A stretch of 64,000 nt of DNA from Polydactylus sextarius (Eukaryota > Chordata > Actinopteri > Polynemidae): positions 3,782,501 to 3,846,500 of the forward strand of contig CM028923.1 in the NCBI GenBank assembly GCA_016801845.1, given 5' to 3'. A program made the translations under genes and the position numbers. Below the pieces are notes generated by a model that made no database searches, was not told the origin of the DNA, and saw only the letters and a program-made list of their open reading frames with translations. Numbering within the stretch: the first letter of the stretch is position 1; each line of letters opens with the position of its first letter. This document shows, in pieces, positions 48,201-61,700 of this stretch.

Positions 48201-51200
48201 ATTTTTATTCATGATCAATTCAGTTTATCTGAAACACTGAAAACTAGATGATCTGGGACATACAGTTTTATTTTCTGCCTCAAAAAGTGAAATATAACTT
48301 AAAAAAAAGTTTCACTCCCTTTCGATGTCCTAATGCCTCACACCACAGGCTATTGCTGATGTTTTGCACCTGCCTGTTGCTAAGCTTTTACACTACTCTC
48401 TCCATCACTCTGTCCAACTTTCTGTCTCTCCTCCAGTGAATATGGCTTTGCTGAAAAGGTGGTAGAGGGGATGTCTCTGTCCATCAACTCCATAGTGATC
48501 AGGATCAGTGCCAAAGCCTTCAACGCCTCCTTTGAGCTCTCCCAGCTGCAGGTCTACAGCGTCAACACCAGCTGGAGCATCGGTGACCTACGATTCACCC
48601 GCATCCAGGACCCTCAGCGGGGAGAGGTCTGTATATATGTTTATATTTTACATTTAAATACAAACTACTACTGTTTGTTTTCCTCTTTTTTCTAATTCAC
48701 CCCTCCTCGTTTGGCTCAGATCTTGACATTTAAGGAGATAAGCTGGCAGATGATCCGTATCGAAGCTGACGCCATCCAGAGCGCCGAGCACGAAATGTTG
48801 AGCGCCCCCATCCGTCTCATCACCAACCAGTCCAAGATACGAGTCACTCTCAAGAGACGGGTGAGAAACAAACACCGTTGAACAGATTCAGACGTTTTCA
48901 CCCAAACCGGTCTCTGAGACTTGCTCTCGTCTGATGTGAACAATAATCTCTCTGTTTGGCCTCACAGGCTGCGTGGTCAGCAGCAGTCATTCATCACACG
49001 CCACACGAGTGTTTATTAAGAAAAATTACTTCTAATTTCTGCGTCAAATATTCAATATGATAAATTAGCGAGTGTAAAACAGGATTTTGTGTGCAGTTTG
49101 TGAAAATAATTGGGCCCATTTGTCTTTTGAGTCTTTAAAAGAAATGCTGAATAAAGTTATGTTATTTTTTTCCCAAAAAAAACACCATCATTGCAGTTAC
49201 AGATGAGGTTGTAAAAAAGGGTTTTCTGATTGTTTTAGCTAAATTCAATGTAATATGTGACTCAAGTGCTGATTTGCAGCTTAATTTTTATTTATTATTA
49301 CTTTTTTACCCTATAACTTTTATATGACACTAAATAAAGCTCTCAAGTGACTTCCACTTGCGCTGATGCATGTTTATACCCGTGTTACTACCTGACACAG
49401 ATTAAGGATTGTAACGTCGTGGCCTCCAAGCTGATTCTGATCCTCGATGACCTGCTGTGGGTGCTGACTGACTCCCAGCTCAAAGCCATGGTGCAGTATG
49501 CCAAGTCCCTCAGTGAGGCCATGGAGAAGTCAGCCCAGCAGAGGAAGAGCATGGCTACAGAAGACCAGGTACACGAATAACTGATTTACTCAGAAAATCT
49601 CTCTACACAATGACCTCATCTACATATGGAGAACAAATATCACGTTATTCGTAACTTCTGCTCTACTACGTATCTTTCTTTGTCTCTTCCCCTTTTTCCA
49701 TTTTTCCCCAACATCACTCCCGTGTCCTTATTCCACCCTGTGTGGATGAGACACATCATGGTTGATAGTTTGACCTTGTGTTCATGGAAATTATGTCTCC
49801 CTCCTCTTTATCACGCCCCAGATGCCATATGGCGTCTATCTGCCCCCTCCATCTCTGTCTCTCACTGCTGCTGTCACTGTCTTTCTCTGGCAAACAGAAC
49901 ACATACATACATTCATCGCCTACGTGTTTTCACACCCATTCACGTCCCAGCTGACTTGCTGTGTTTTGCGTAATTTGGTCTGACACGCCATCTGCTGGAT
50001 AAATTGAATACTGCATGAATCAGTTGTTTATTTTGAGGCTGGCACCTTCTTTGAGAGGCTGTTAGCTCTATGTGGGCCAACAGATAGAAACCAAAGCAAA
50101 ATAAAATTAGCATTTTTCTGTGTCTATGTCTTTGTCAGGTGTCATCAGCGCTGCCTTCAGCCCAGCAGGTTCGAACCCAGCAGGCGTCCACAGCCGCCGA
50201 CCAGAGCGCGACGATGGCGAAGCTGTTCAGCGCCTACGACGTATGTGAGACGTCCCATCACCTCCAGATCACGCATCTCGACCTGCACATATGTGACGAC
50301 ATCCATGCAAAGGACAAAGGTACCACATGCACAGAATAAATTACACAGAGCAAGTATATTCTTTTGATTATGTCCAGGATTTCACAAGTTCTCTTTAACA
50401 ATAGCAGTGGACAGTAGAATTATAAAGGTTTTATAATTCTGCTTTAACAATTAAGTAGAAATGAAGGGAATGAAACCACTGTGTTAGAGTGATGCGTCTC
50501 TTTCATTAACTCTGGTCGAATACTGTTTCTCTTGGTCCTAAGCAGTGATGCTGGAAGGTAAATGTGACACTTCATTTATCACACGTGTTTCTTGCATCTT
50601 TCAAAAGAAACAAAGAAGTGATTTTGGTGAGATAGTGAAATCGTGAAGGGTCTGTTTTTTAAAACATCTCATTTTTCGTCTTTTCTTCCACTCTGCAGTG
50701 ATCAATAAGAGGATAACAGGTGGAGCCATGCAACTTTCCTTCAGCTCCATCACTCTGGACTACTACCCTTTCCACAGAGCAGGTATGAGTTTTAACAGCA
50801 CCACCTTTTTCAGGACTATACTTCAATCTGTCATTATTCTCATCTTCTTGTGCCCATTTCCCCTCTGTCCACTGTCTGTAGGTGACAGTTGTGCCCACTG
50901 GATGCACTACAGTGAAGCTACTAAGACCAGAGAGGTCTGGGCACGAAACCTTCTGGATGAGTTCAAGTCCAACGTAGAAATGTTAAAGGGTGCAGTTAAA
51001 GATCAGCAAGGCCCAGCGCCTCCTCACGGCTCTCCACAACATGGTAAACAAACACTTAGAAGTATAGTTTGCATGATGGTGTAAGTTGACTTGTTTTGTG
51101 GGTGTGTTTGTTGTTGTTGTATCTCCTGACGCAAATGCAGAACCACACTAGCATTTACGTCAACCCCCCCTTTGTGGGTTTTCTGTCCTCCAGTGTCCCT

Positions 51201-54200
51201 TAGGGACGATGTGTATGGGCCTCTAGGAAGTCAGGAGAGAGCAGAAGGAGAAGTAGGGCTTAGGGAGGCTGATGGAGGACTCCTAGAGTGGAGCCCACAC
51301 ACACAGACTCCAGCCCAGTGCTGCTGGTGCCTAGAGCCAGGTACCACGGTGTGTGTGCGCACAGTTGGGTGCGGTGATACACACTACGCCTTATTCAAGG
51401 CAAAGAGGTTTCTTTTGGGAGAACTGAGCGGTCACTCTGTCTCTTTCTTTGTTGTTCCTTTTTCATTTTTATTCCTCTCTTTGCTTCTTTCTATTCTTCC
51501 ATCACTTTCCTTCTCTACAGGTAAAATAAACACCTCCTCCAGCAGCGCCTTCAGTTCTCCTCCCACTCAAACACCCAAGACCCAGCTCATGTCCAGCTCT
51601 TTTGTTCTCCGCATGGCTGACTTCAGCATCTACCAGGTTACATTTCATTAGAAACACACACTGTCAAATCCATGAAGTAACAGGAAGTAATAAATATCCT
51701 TTATTGACTCTGTCCTTTACTGAGTAATAATGTTTTCTGCTGCAGGTGTCATTAGCAGACCAGCGTCGCTCCAGCCCCAAAACCATGATCTCTTGTAATA
51801 AGAAGTCCTTGTACCTGCCTCCAGAGATGCCAGCCATCCACGTGGAGTTCACAGAGTACTACTTCCCTGATGGAAAAGATTATCCCAGTATGATGTTTGT
51901 GCTTTTAACACTTTCTGCTGCTGCCACTGTAAAGCCACAAGATTAGTTTCTCATTTTAGAAGCATTCATCTTTATTAGTAGGTCATGAGTTGTGTGATTA
52001 GCTGTTTTCTTTTTTCTACACTGCCCACAGTTTTGGCAGAAACTCTTTTTGGATCAATTCAGTTCATTCATTTAGCTGTAGGAAGTCATTGACTGTTGTG
52101 TGGCTGCGAGAACATTGATTTTCTGAATGAGGAATCACCTAATTCATTCATGTTTATGGATTACTCATCGATTTAGTCCATTAGGAAACATACGAACAGA
52201 AAGAGGTTTTTCTTTTGTCGCTAATGAATCTGTGGTAAAGACAAGAATTTTTGTCCTAATGTAGAAAGAAACATGACTCTTTTCTGTCCTTCCTTTTAAT
52301 GATTTCTATAATGTCTCATTATTCCCACCTCTCTGTCTGAAGAATAACTAATATCATATTTCTTGCCTCCTTCCTCTTCCTCCTCCAGTTCCATGTCCTA
52401 ACCTCTACGCCCAGCTCAACGCCCTTCAGCTGGTCCTGGACCCACGCAGCCTGGTCTGGCTCAACCTTTTCGCCCTCGACCTCAGGCAGAGTCTGGAGCA
52501 GTTCATGGAGATCTACAAGCTCAACGACTCACAGAAGCCTGACGAGCATGTTGACATAAAGGTTGACGGCCTCATGCTCAAGGTAAAACAGACTGTAGAC
52601 CAGTGTTGTAAAGTAACAAAATAATAATACGTCATCACTGTCTATGAAGATTGTTGTAGGCTCCATGTTTTAATAATCTTCTGTTTTTATTAACATGTAC
52701 TTGTACTTTTACTTTCATTATTCAAATACATTTAATCATAGATTACTTGTCATATTTAAGTACACTAAATATTAGATACTTGAAGACTTTTACTTCAGTA
52801 TCATTCTAGTTGCTGACTTGAACTTCTACCAAAGTTATCTGTACTTCTACTCTACTATAGAGACTTTTTATGTACTTTATACAACACTGCTGTAGATATA
52901 TTACTTTTTTCAAGTTTATATTATTTGGTGTTTATACCTTGTTTCTGTTTTTCATTCTCCATCAGCTGGTGATTCCCACCGACCAGGAGACGTCCTGTCC
53001 TCCTGATCTGCCTCGCTCCATCTCAGTACAGACGTCAGAAATGGTTGCGACTAACACTCGGCATCCTGCCAACTGCACACGCTCGCACCTTGAAGCCCTG
53101 CTGCAGGCATTTGAAGAGGAGCCTTTCTTCTCTTCATCTTTCTCCTCATTTCCTCGTTCCTCCTCCTCTTTACCTCTCCTCCATCCCGTCTTCCAGCGTC
53201 ACGCCCACGAACAAGACACCAGGCTCCACGACATCTACCGGGGCCTGGTGGTCCCGACGATGGGCACCAACGCCCTCAAGATGCCAGCTGCTACCGACCT
53301 CTGGGCGCTGCACTTCGCTCAGTTCTGGGTTGACTATGAAGGCACCCGTGGAGGCAAAGGGCGACCGCAGCCCTTCGTGGACTCCTTCCCTCTCACTGTG
53401 TGGGCGTGCCAACCAGCAAAACTCATCCAACACCAAGAGAAACTGAGAGATGCAGCTGGATCGGGTATGTCCAGAAGCACATCAGCTGAGGCTGTTGCAC
53501 GCCTGCAGAGGAAACGCTTACTAAAGGAGTATTACAGTACTGATGGTTCACCAGCATCATCTCACAGTAGTGATGCTACACCGCCACCCAGTAACGGACT
53601 CCATAAACCCCTGTCATTGGACAGTCTGCCTTCCTCTTCTTCTTCATTAGCAACAAGTAAAGATGCAAATGTGCATGTGTTGGTGCACGTGCAGAAGCAT
53701 TTAAGTGCCCAGGTAAGTTTTTCATTCTTCTGTAACAAACAGCAACAAAAAGAGATGTTGATCTGATATTTACCCAGAAAAATAATATTTGTGATGCTCA
53801 AAACAATCTTGGTTGCAGATAAAACACTCACATTAGCTTATTAACAGTAGACTCTTATTTTCAGCACCGTCAGTCACTTTTCTGCATCAAAATGACAATT
53901 ATTATCTTCAGTAGATTAATGAAGCTGCAGATATTAAACATTATTGTTGTAATTAATCTGCTCAAAGGCCAGAAAGATCATATAAATGATACATCGTCTA
54001 GTTATAATGTCGTTTGTTGGAGTTGTTTAGTGTATCACATCAGTTTCATTAGTTTTAACTTATTCTTGACTTTTTCTGTTAATTCAGAAGCTTTTGTCTT
54101 ATCTATTATCATCTATTATTTCATTACAAAAAGTCCCTCTGATGTGTGTTTTTATGCAGGTGAGCCATCGGCAGTATGTGTTTCTGATGCAGCTTCAGCG

Positions 54201-57200
54201 CAGCATCAAAGCTCTGCAACAGACACTACAGCAGGACCTGGAGGAGATGGGCTCCAAAAAGGAACGTAAAGGTCCTCAGTCTCAGTGTCCTCCTGCAGAC
54301 CACCAGCCCTTCACCGTCTGCCTGGGCCTCCTCCTGAAAAGCGCTGAGGTGTCTCTGCTCTTGAAGCCGGTCCCTCAGCAAGAAGGATCAGGATCTCCTC
54401 TGGTGTCTGAGCTGTCGCCTTCAGAGAGCAGAGGAACTCTCGAACCGGGGAGCGACGCTGGTGAGGGAGCGGAGAAAGGGAACGATGGGTCTGGATCTGA
54501 AGGGAAAGGCCCATGCACCGTAGACCAGTTGTTATGTGGCGACAGTTTAGAGAGCGGAGCAACGCAGGGTCCCGTCCCCCTCCTCCCAACCTCCACCTCA
54601 ACTTCACGTCCTGAATCAAATCACAGAGCCTCTGTGGAGGAGAGGACTTCAGCTAAAAACCCCAGGAGGAGGAGTTCAGATGAAGGGGGCGAAGCGGTGG
54701 CGGATGGGTTGGCAGTGGGAGACACGATGGGAGCTGGACTCGACTTAAAAACCCAGACAAGTGATCCTCTGTCTGACCCACTCAGCAGCAAAGACTGGAA
54801 CGACAAAGACAGAGCTGCAGCTGCTAAGATGCCTCAGTCAATATCCAGGTTTGTTATCACAGTGTATCACTGAGTCTTGTATTGATCCATATTACACTGA
54901 GTCACTAAGGAGAACTAAAAAAAGATACTGTTAAACAAACAAACACAAGGCCATCGACAGATTCAAGAAGTTTTCTGACATTTTATCAACTTTGTTAAAA
55001 AAAAAAAAAAACACTAAAATATAAGAAATATTGGGGTTAACTTTGGTGATGATGAATTGAATCTGTCTGTAAACAGAACCTGTGTGTTGAAACGCCTCAT
55101 GAGTGTTTGTCAGTATGAATGTTCAGTCCTCTGACATTGTCTCTCAAGCTGTCATGTCTTTCTCAGTGTGTCCTCACATCTACTGTCTTGTCAGCAGCAC
55201 TACATGTTTTTTTGGCATTTCTCGAACTCATTCACTTCCTTTTCTGCCTCTCGAGTGTTGCCTTTATCCACGCGAGGTGTGTTTGTGTGTGTGTGTGTTT
55301 TCTCTCTACCAAGGAAAGGAAGTTTGTCTGTGGTTTCTGATCTCCTCAGCTCCTCAAACTCCAGCAGATCCACCTCCCTTTATTCCATGTCCAACATGTA
55401 AGGCACTGGATCTGTGTAGCTGTGCTTTAATGACTGTGTGTACGGGTGCATACGTGCCGTTTGTGTATGTGTGAGTGCGTCCTTGTTCTTGTGAACCTTG
55501 GATGAATACAAATCAGTGCAGACGTGTCTGTGTGAGCCTTCCCCTCCCTCCCTGTGGGCATGCATTTGCATGTGTGCATGACACGCTGGTACGTCTGTCT
55601 GTGTTTGTTAAATCAGTCGTTTTCTGTTCGGTGTCGTCGACCTGACGGTAAAGATGAAACTCGAAGCTTTTTGTTTCTTTTTTTTTTTCTGGAGCCACTT
55701 TGATTCTGTTTGTTGTGATTTTTTTTTTTTATTTTCTTTTTTTCACGGGTAAGGATAGCACGCTTGGTTCTTACGTGACCTTAAACAACACCACACAAAG
55801 GAGCGAAGCGATATTTAATTCATGACTTGTTGAGTAAGCTCAACTCAGCTCTCTGAAAGCTCTGTGGTTTTGGCTCAGTTTTAGCATAAGAAGAAAATCA
55901 TATCAGATGTTGTAAAATAAAACAGCGGACCACTTTCTCCCCTTCTCTTTTTCTATTCTTGTCTATGTAAATTGACCAATCTGTCATTTTAAATGCAAGA
56001 GCATGCATGGATACTGTTTCTAAAGCAGAATACAAACAATATAGAAATGCTATATAAAATCTCCTAACTCCTTGACCTCACACACATTCCTCTTGTGACT
56101 CCATATTTGTGTGTGTGTGTTCTAGTGGTCGTTTGATGCGAGATCGCTCCCAGTCCAGTTTCTCAGTCTCCTATAAGAACATGAAGAAGAGTCCATCCCT
56201 TCAGTCTCTGGACAACATCTCCATTGACAGCTACTTGATGGAGGACGGAGACGCATACAGCCTGTTGGAGAGAGGTGAGGCCAACACACACACACACACA
56301 CACACAGCAATAATCCTTATTGAGGTTTCACTGACTGTGTCTGCTTTACATCTCTTCTGACTTACAGAAGATGTATTTGCAGCTGTTTTGACCAGAAGGT
56401 GGCAGCATTGTGCTGATAGACTAGTAGTGTAGCTCAGTGATGTATAGTAATGAAGTAACAGTGCTGCTCTACTCTACTTCAGTCTGTTTTGTTTATCTTC
56501 ACTTTTACTTCACTACATTTCCAAACTTAATGAAACTTTTACTCTGACACATTTATCAATGTTCAGTGTCGTTACAAAAATCAGAGTAAAGTAAATGTGT
56601 TTTCTCCAGCTCTGGTTCACTCTAAGTCGACCTGTGACTGTTCAGACCATCAACACCATGACTGAGGTTGATGGAGGCTCCATCTTAAAGGTGGATGATG
56701 GAGAAACTTTAAAAGCATTGATATCAAACAGAAATTTAGGGGGAAAAGACCAACCTGAAGAAGACATTGTCTATAAAGATTGTTGTAGGCTCCATGTTTT
56801 AAAGTGCTGGATAAAATTCATAGTATTCTTTATTTTATTATTCTTTATTAAGTACATTTTATCAGATTACTTGTCATACTTAAGTACAGTAAATACTAGA
56901 TACTTTACTTTAGATACTTTGTTGACTTGAACTTCTACAAAGTCATTTTTGGTCGAGTTGCTTTGTACAACACTGCTGTAGTGTCATAAAGCAAAACATT
57001 AAAGAAAAAGCAGTTTAAGTTGAGTTGTATTTTTAATTTCTTTGTGTGCAGATGACGTCTCCATCTCAGGCTTTAAAGACGCCATCAGCGAACAAAGCGC
57101 CACAGAAAGTGCGGCCGAGGCTGCGACGGGTCAAGAACAAGAGGGCGGAGCGTCGCCCGACACCGTCAGCGCGACGTCGCAGAGCATCGACGAACCCACC

Positions 57201-58673
57201 AAAGATATAGTAGGAAACAACCACCGTTCAAGAGTTTTTAAATATGTAAATGCAGCCAAATATATTGATTTTAATCTGATTCCCTGTTTCTCTCCGTGTC
57301 TTCTTCCAGGTGTCGGTGCTGGTGCTGAAGGTGCAGTCGGTGTGCGTGGGCATGGAGGTGGTGGGTGAGAGCACGGCCGTTGCTCTGGAGGTGGGACAGG
57401 TGACTCCCAGCCAGCTGGGCAACGTCAGCCTCAGACAGTACCTGAGCAACCGCAGCCTGGGTGAGAAGACGCCCGCACACACACATTTTTGTCTGCAAAA
57501 TGAGCATGAAACAAGCATTTGGTTTTGATTTGAAAAAAATTGTTTGAGTTTTTTTTTTTTTTTTGCTTGGCTGCTGGGACCCATAGTCAATTTAAAAGAT
57601 ACCGTGATTATTTCAAAACACACAGGATCTAAAAAAAAAAAAAAAAACAAAAAACAGAGCAAGAATTTCTTGATGCTGCTTCAATTGGGCAGAAAAACCC
57701 TGAAGAAAAACAAGCAGAACATCTTCCAACAAAATGAAGACGCCTTAAAACCAAGAAGATTTTAAGCTAATTTTAGAAATGAAGATACACTGAAATGCTA
57801 CATTTATACATGTTTATTTCAAACCCTTAATAATCCTAAACAACCGAAGAACAAACTGGTCTTATGTTAAATTGTGACTTTGTTGCTTACATAAAATAAA
57901 TGAGCTAAAATAGACTTGTGTAGACAGTAAGTAGGCTGTAGCCTAGTTAACCTCAAACTAATGCTGAAGATGAAAGTGAAGGAATATTTGTCAAGAATTA
58001 AGAGCACAAGTAGGCCGACAACAGGGGGATGCCTGCACTGTGTGTGTGTGTATTTTCTTTTTTTAGTTTATTTATTTAGTTTATTTTTTGATCTGTGGTG
58101 GCCATTTGGTTTTATTTGACAGTTCAAAGTGAGAGGAAACAAGAGAGGGAGGACGTGTGTGTTAAAGGTCTGAGAACAGACTTAAAGGTTGTCGGCTCAT
58201 TGGGGTTTGAACACCACAGCAGCAACGTCAGGAAATCCTCGTTCAACCCACAGCTGACGCCAACACAACAGAAGTTTACCCACTGAGGAAAAAAAGAACA
58301 TTAAACCTGCGACTGTTTATTAAAATAAAACTCATTTGACAGTCAAAGTTTGTTCTTTTATGCAAAAAAACCCCAACGATTAGACTGTTTCAGGGTCTGA
58401 GGTGGAAGATTTGTGTATCTTTCTTGACCAGACGTCTCTTCTTTCACAATAAAGGTTGACAATTGTTCCTTATGTAAACACACACACACACTCATATTCA
58501 CACACTAACACACTCACCCACCCCCCTCCCTCTTTTTATTTATCTTGCCATAACTCCCCACAGGTATGGTGTGTTCAGTACCAATACCTGCTCAAAGCAG
58601 CCAAGGTAACTGCTGTGTGTTAATTTGCCATCTGTAACCTTAAGATGCATGCTTGCCTCAGCGTGTCTGTCCC

Positions 58674-58721
<48 letters not shown>

Positions 58722-58751
58722 AGAAAGAGAGAATATGAATAGTTTGTTTGT

Positions 58752-58790
<39 letters not shown>

Positions 58791-61700
58791 TCTTTGTCTT
58801 GAGACAAATCTCATTTCCGGACTCAGGACTTTTGCTCGGTGGCATGCACTGCACATGCACTTAGATTCAGTGTGTTATGATGCAAGCGATGGCATGAAGC
58901 GTGTGTGTGTGTGTGTGTGTGTGAGTGAGTGTGATATTGAGATCTTTGTCTATCAGTGAGTATGTGTGTGGTTGTGTTTGTGTAACACTTAGGACAGGCT
59001 AAATTTGACAGTAATGGAGTGAATGGTCCTATTATTTGCAACATTAGGTCCTCGGTCTTTAAGTGAGCGTGTCCACGTGCGTGCGTGTGTGTGTGTGTGT
59101 GTGTGTCGGAGAGATTCAAATTAACTGCAACTATTTTAACCCCTAATCCTCCTTTTCTCCTCTCCATCTAATTTTCCCCTCCCTCCATGTCTCTCCCTCT
59201 TCTTTCCTCCCTCACCTTCCTCATCTCTCCACTGCAGCAGACTTTGCAGTTTCAGTCCAGTGATTCAGGCAATGAGAGAAACGCCAGCTTTACCCCTCGT
59301 CTCCACCTCCTCCTATCTCACAAGAGCAATCCGTCCTCCTCCTCCTTCACCTCCTCCTCTTCTTCTTTCCTCTCCTCTTTTTTTCCTCCTCACTCTTCCC
59401 TCCAGCTCCGACTCCCTCTTCCTCCTAATCCTCCGTCATTTAACCCTCTCTCTCCTCTCCACCTTCATCTCTCTCTCTCCTTCTCTAGGCCATCGTTTCT
59501 CTCCTTCCTCTCTTATCGCAGTCATTCAGTCCTCAGCTGCTGGCTCCCTCCTTCTTTTTCTCTTCCTCTCACCTCACCCACTCCCATCTCCTCTTCTTTT
59601 TTTTTTCCCTCTCTTTCCATTTTGCCTCGATCCGAGCCGCCCAGGATTGAGAGAGATGTCATTTTATCTAAGAAAAGCTGACAGGATTGTGTGTGTGTAT
59701 GCGTGAATGTTTTTTTTTTTTTTTTTTTGCCTGTGGTATTAACCCTCTCCTGACTTTCCTTCATAGAGCATATTAAAGGGGATGCGACGCCCTTTTCACT
59801 GTCATAATACAAAAAAACATTTTCCCCTTTTAGTGGCCATTTTCATGCCTTGCTGAGTGTTTTTATCGCAACTAGTAGTGTCTCATGTCTACAAAACTCG
59901 TGCTTGTATTTGTGCTTGCCAGCTATATTATTATTATTATTATTGTTTGTGTGTATAGTCGTAAAAAGAAAACATGGTTTTACATCTGTCATCGCTCCAT
60001 GTTTGTACTCTCTCCCTGACTTTTCCACCTTTTCTTTCTCTTAATAAACAGGGATCATATCACTAGTTTAAAGTCACGTCTCCTAGTTTTTCAGCACCTC
60101 AGAGCTTCAGTTTTGTGCAGTATCTTAATTCATAAAAGGAATAAAAAACGATTCAGTGGTTAAATCTCCACTTTGAATCCTCAATTCTTAAGGTGGGAGA
60201 TTCCACCAAACCCTCTAATCCCCAGCCCACGGAAATAATTAAACATCGCTGCAGCAGAGGACCCGTGGGATCCTCAGTCTCCTTCAATCCACCTTTTTTT
60301 TTTTCAGCTCACTTTGCTTTTTTCTTTTTCCAACTTTGTCTGTTTTTCTCCTCATCTCTCCTCTTAAACCTGACCTTAACATGCACCCTTCACCCTTTTT
60401 GTTTTGGAGAGAGAAGATTTACATCAGATAGATCTGATGAAAACCTATAAATTTATCTTTTGACATATTTTTTAAAAGCATCTTCTAGCTTCTGTAATGT
60501 GATTTATCCCTCAACCGTATTGTACCGTTGAGGAGTGTCGGCCTCCGCCCACAAACCTCCTCGACCGTCGGCTCATGCGACTAACTGTCGGATCAGAGGG
60601 AGGATGATGAAAAATTAGACTTCCTCCTCATTCGTTTTGAACAGTCTCTTTCACCACCTTACATCAGTGAACTGCTTTTTTATATGAAATAGGAGAAATT
60701 GAAATCGTTTTTTTTTTTGGCAAGACTAGGAGTTTCCAAAAAATTCAATAACAATGTACCAGCCAATTGTTATTTTTTTTTTTTTTTTAGAAATAGACAA
60801 ACAATCTATATCTGGATCTCTTAGTTTTCATTACATATGTGCTGAGCAGGATATTTTCCTGTAGAAAAATAAACCTGTCAGCGCTCTTTTCCATTTCTGT
60901 TCTGCAATTACCCGCCAGTCAACAGATGACATGATACAATATGTCAACAATAAGATAATGCCCACAAAAAAGAAAAGATTACAAAAGAATCAAAAGAATT
61001 TGATGTGGATTAAAGCAAATAAACTGTTTACTGACACATTTAAAGGATATAAACTGTTTTATTTGTGAAATGGAAAAGAAATGCTTTGTCACATTGGGTG
61101 TGTTTTAATGTCAGGTGTAAATGTTTCTCAGCTGCTTCATCTCTACATGAATAAACACGACACTGAAGCTAACAGCTAACAGCTAACCTGTGTATCTTCC
61201 TCTCACAGCCGGCGCCGACGCGAGCTCCTCGTCCCTCGGGGGCCTCCACAGTCCGGAGGTACAGGCTCGCCTGGAGAGCGGGCCCTGTGCCGCCGCTCAC
61301 TCCCCGCTGGCCGAACGCAACGGCTTCCTGCAGCTGCGTCTTCCACGGATACAAGGCGAGCTTTCTGATGTCCACGCTGCGTAACCTGGCCCACTTCCTG
61401 GAGGACGACTCCACGCCGCAGGTGCTGCCCATGGAAATCAGCGTCAGGGACACACACGTCAACTTAAAGGTGAATATGTGATGTTCACTCGTGTTACTGC
61501 AGCTTTCTGTGGATTCAGAGATTAGGAGAGTTTTCTTTTACCCAGAGGCTGTTGTTGCAGAAATCTACCTGCAACATTACAGGAAGATATTTGCCCTATT
61601 TTTTTTTTTTTTTTTTTTCAATCGTGTTGCAGTATAATATCCTCCATAACTCCCCGTTCAGCTCAACAGCTTCTGTAAGCAAGTTAAATAGTTTGAACCG

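Noticed and set aside
53045..53446. Plus- and minus-strand frames within bltp3b exon 14
   Set aside because: Alternate-frame shadows of a long conserved coding exon.
59187..59706. Two long overlapping frames, with a possible acceptor near 59240
   Set aside because: They arise from the polypyrimidine tract; exon 18 joins exon 19 directly in the conserved order, leaving no place for this sequence.
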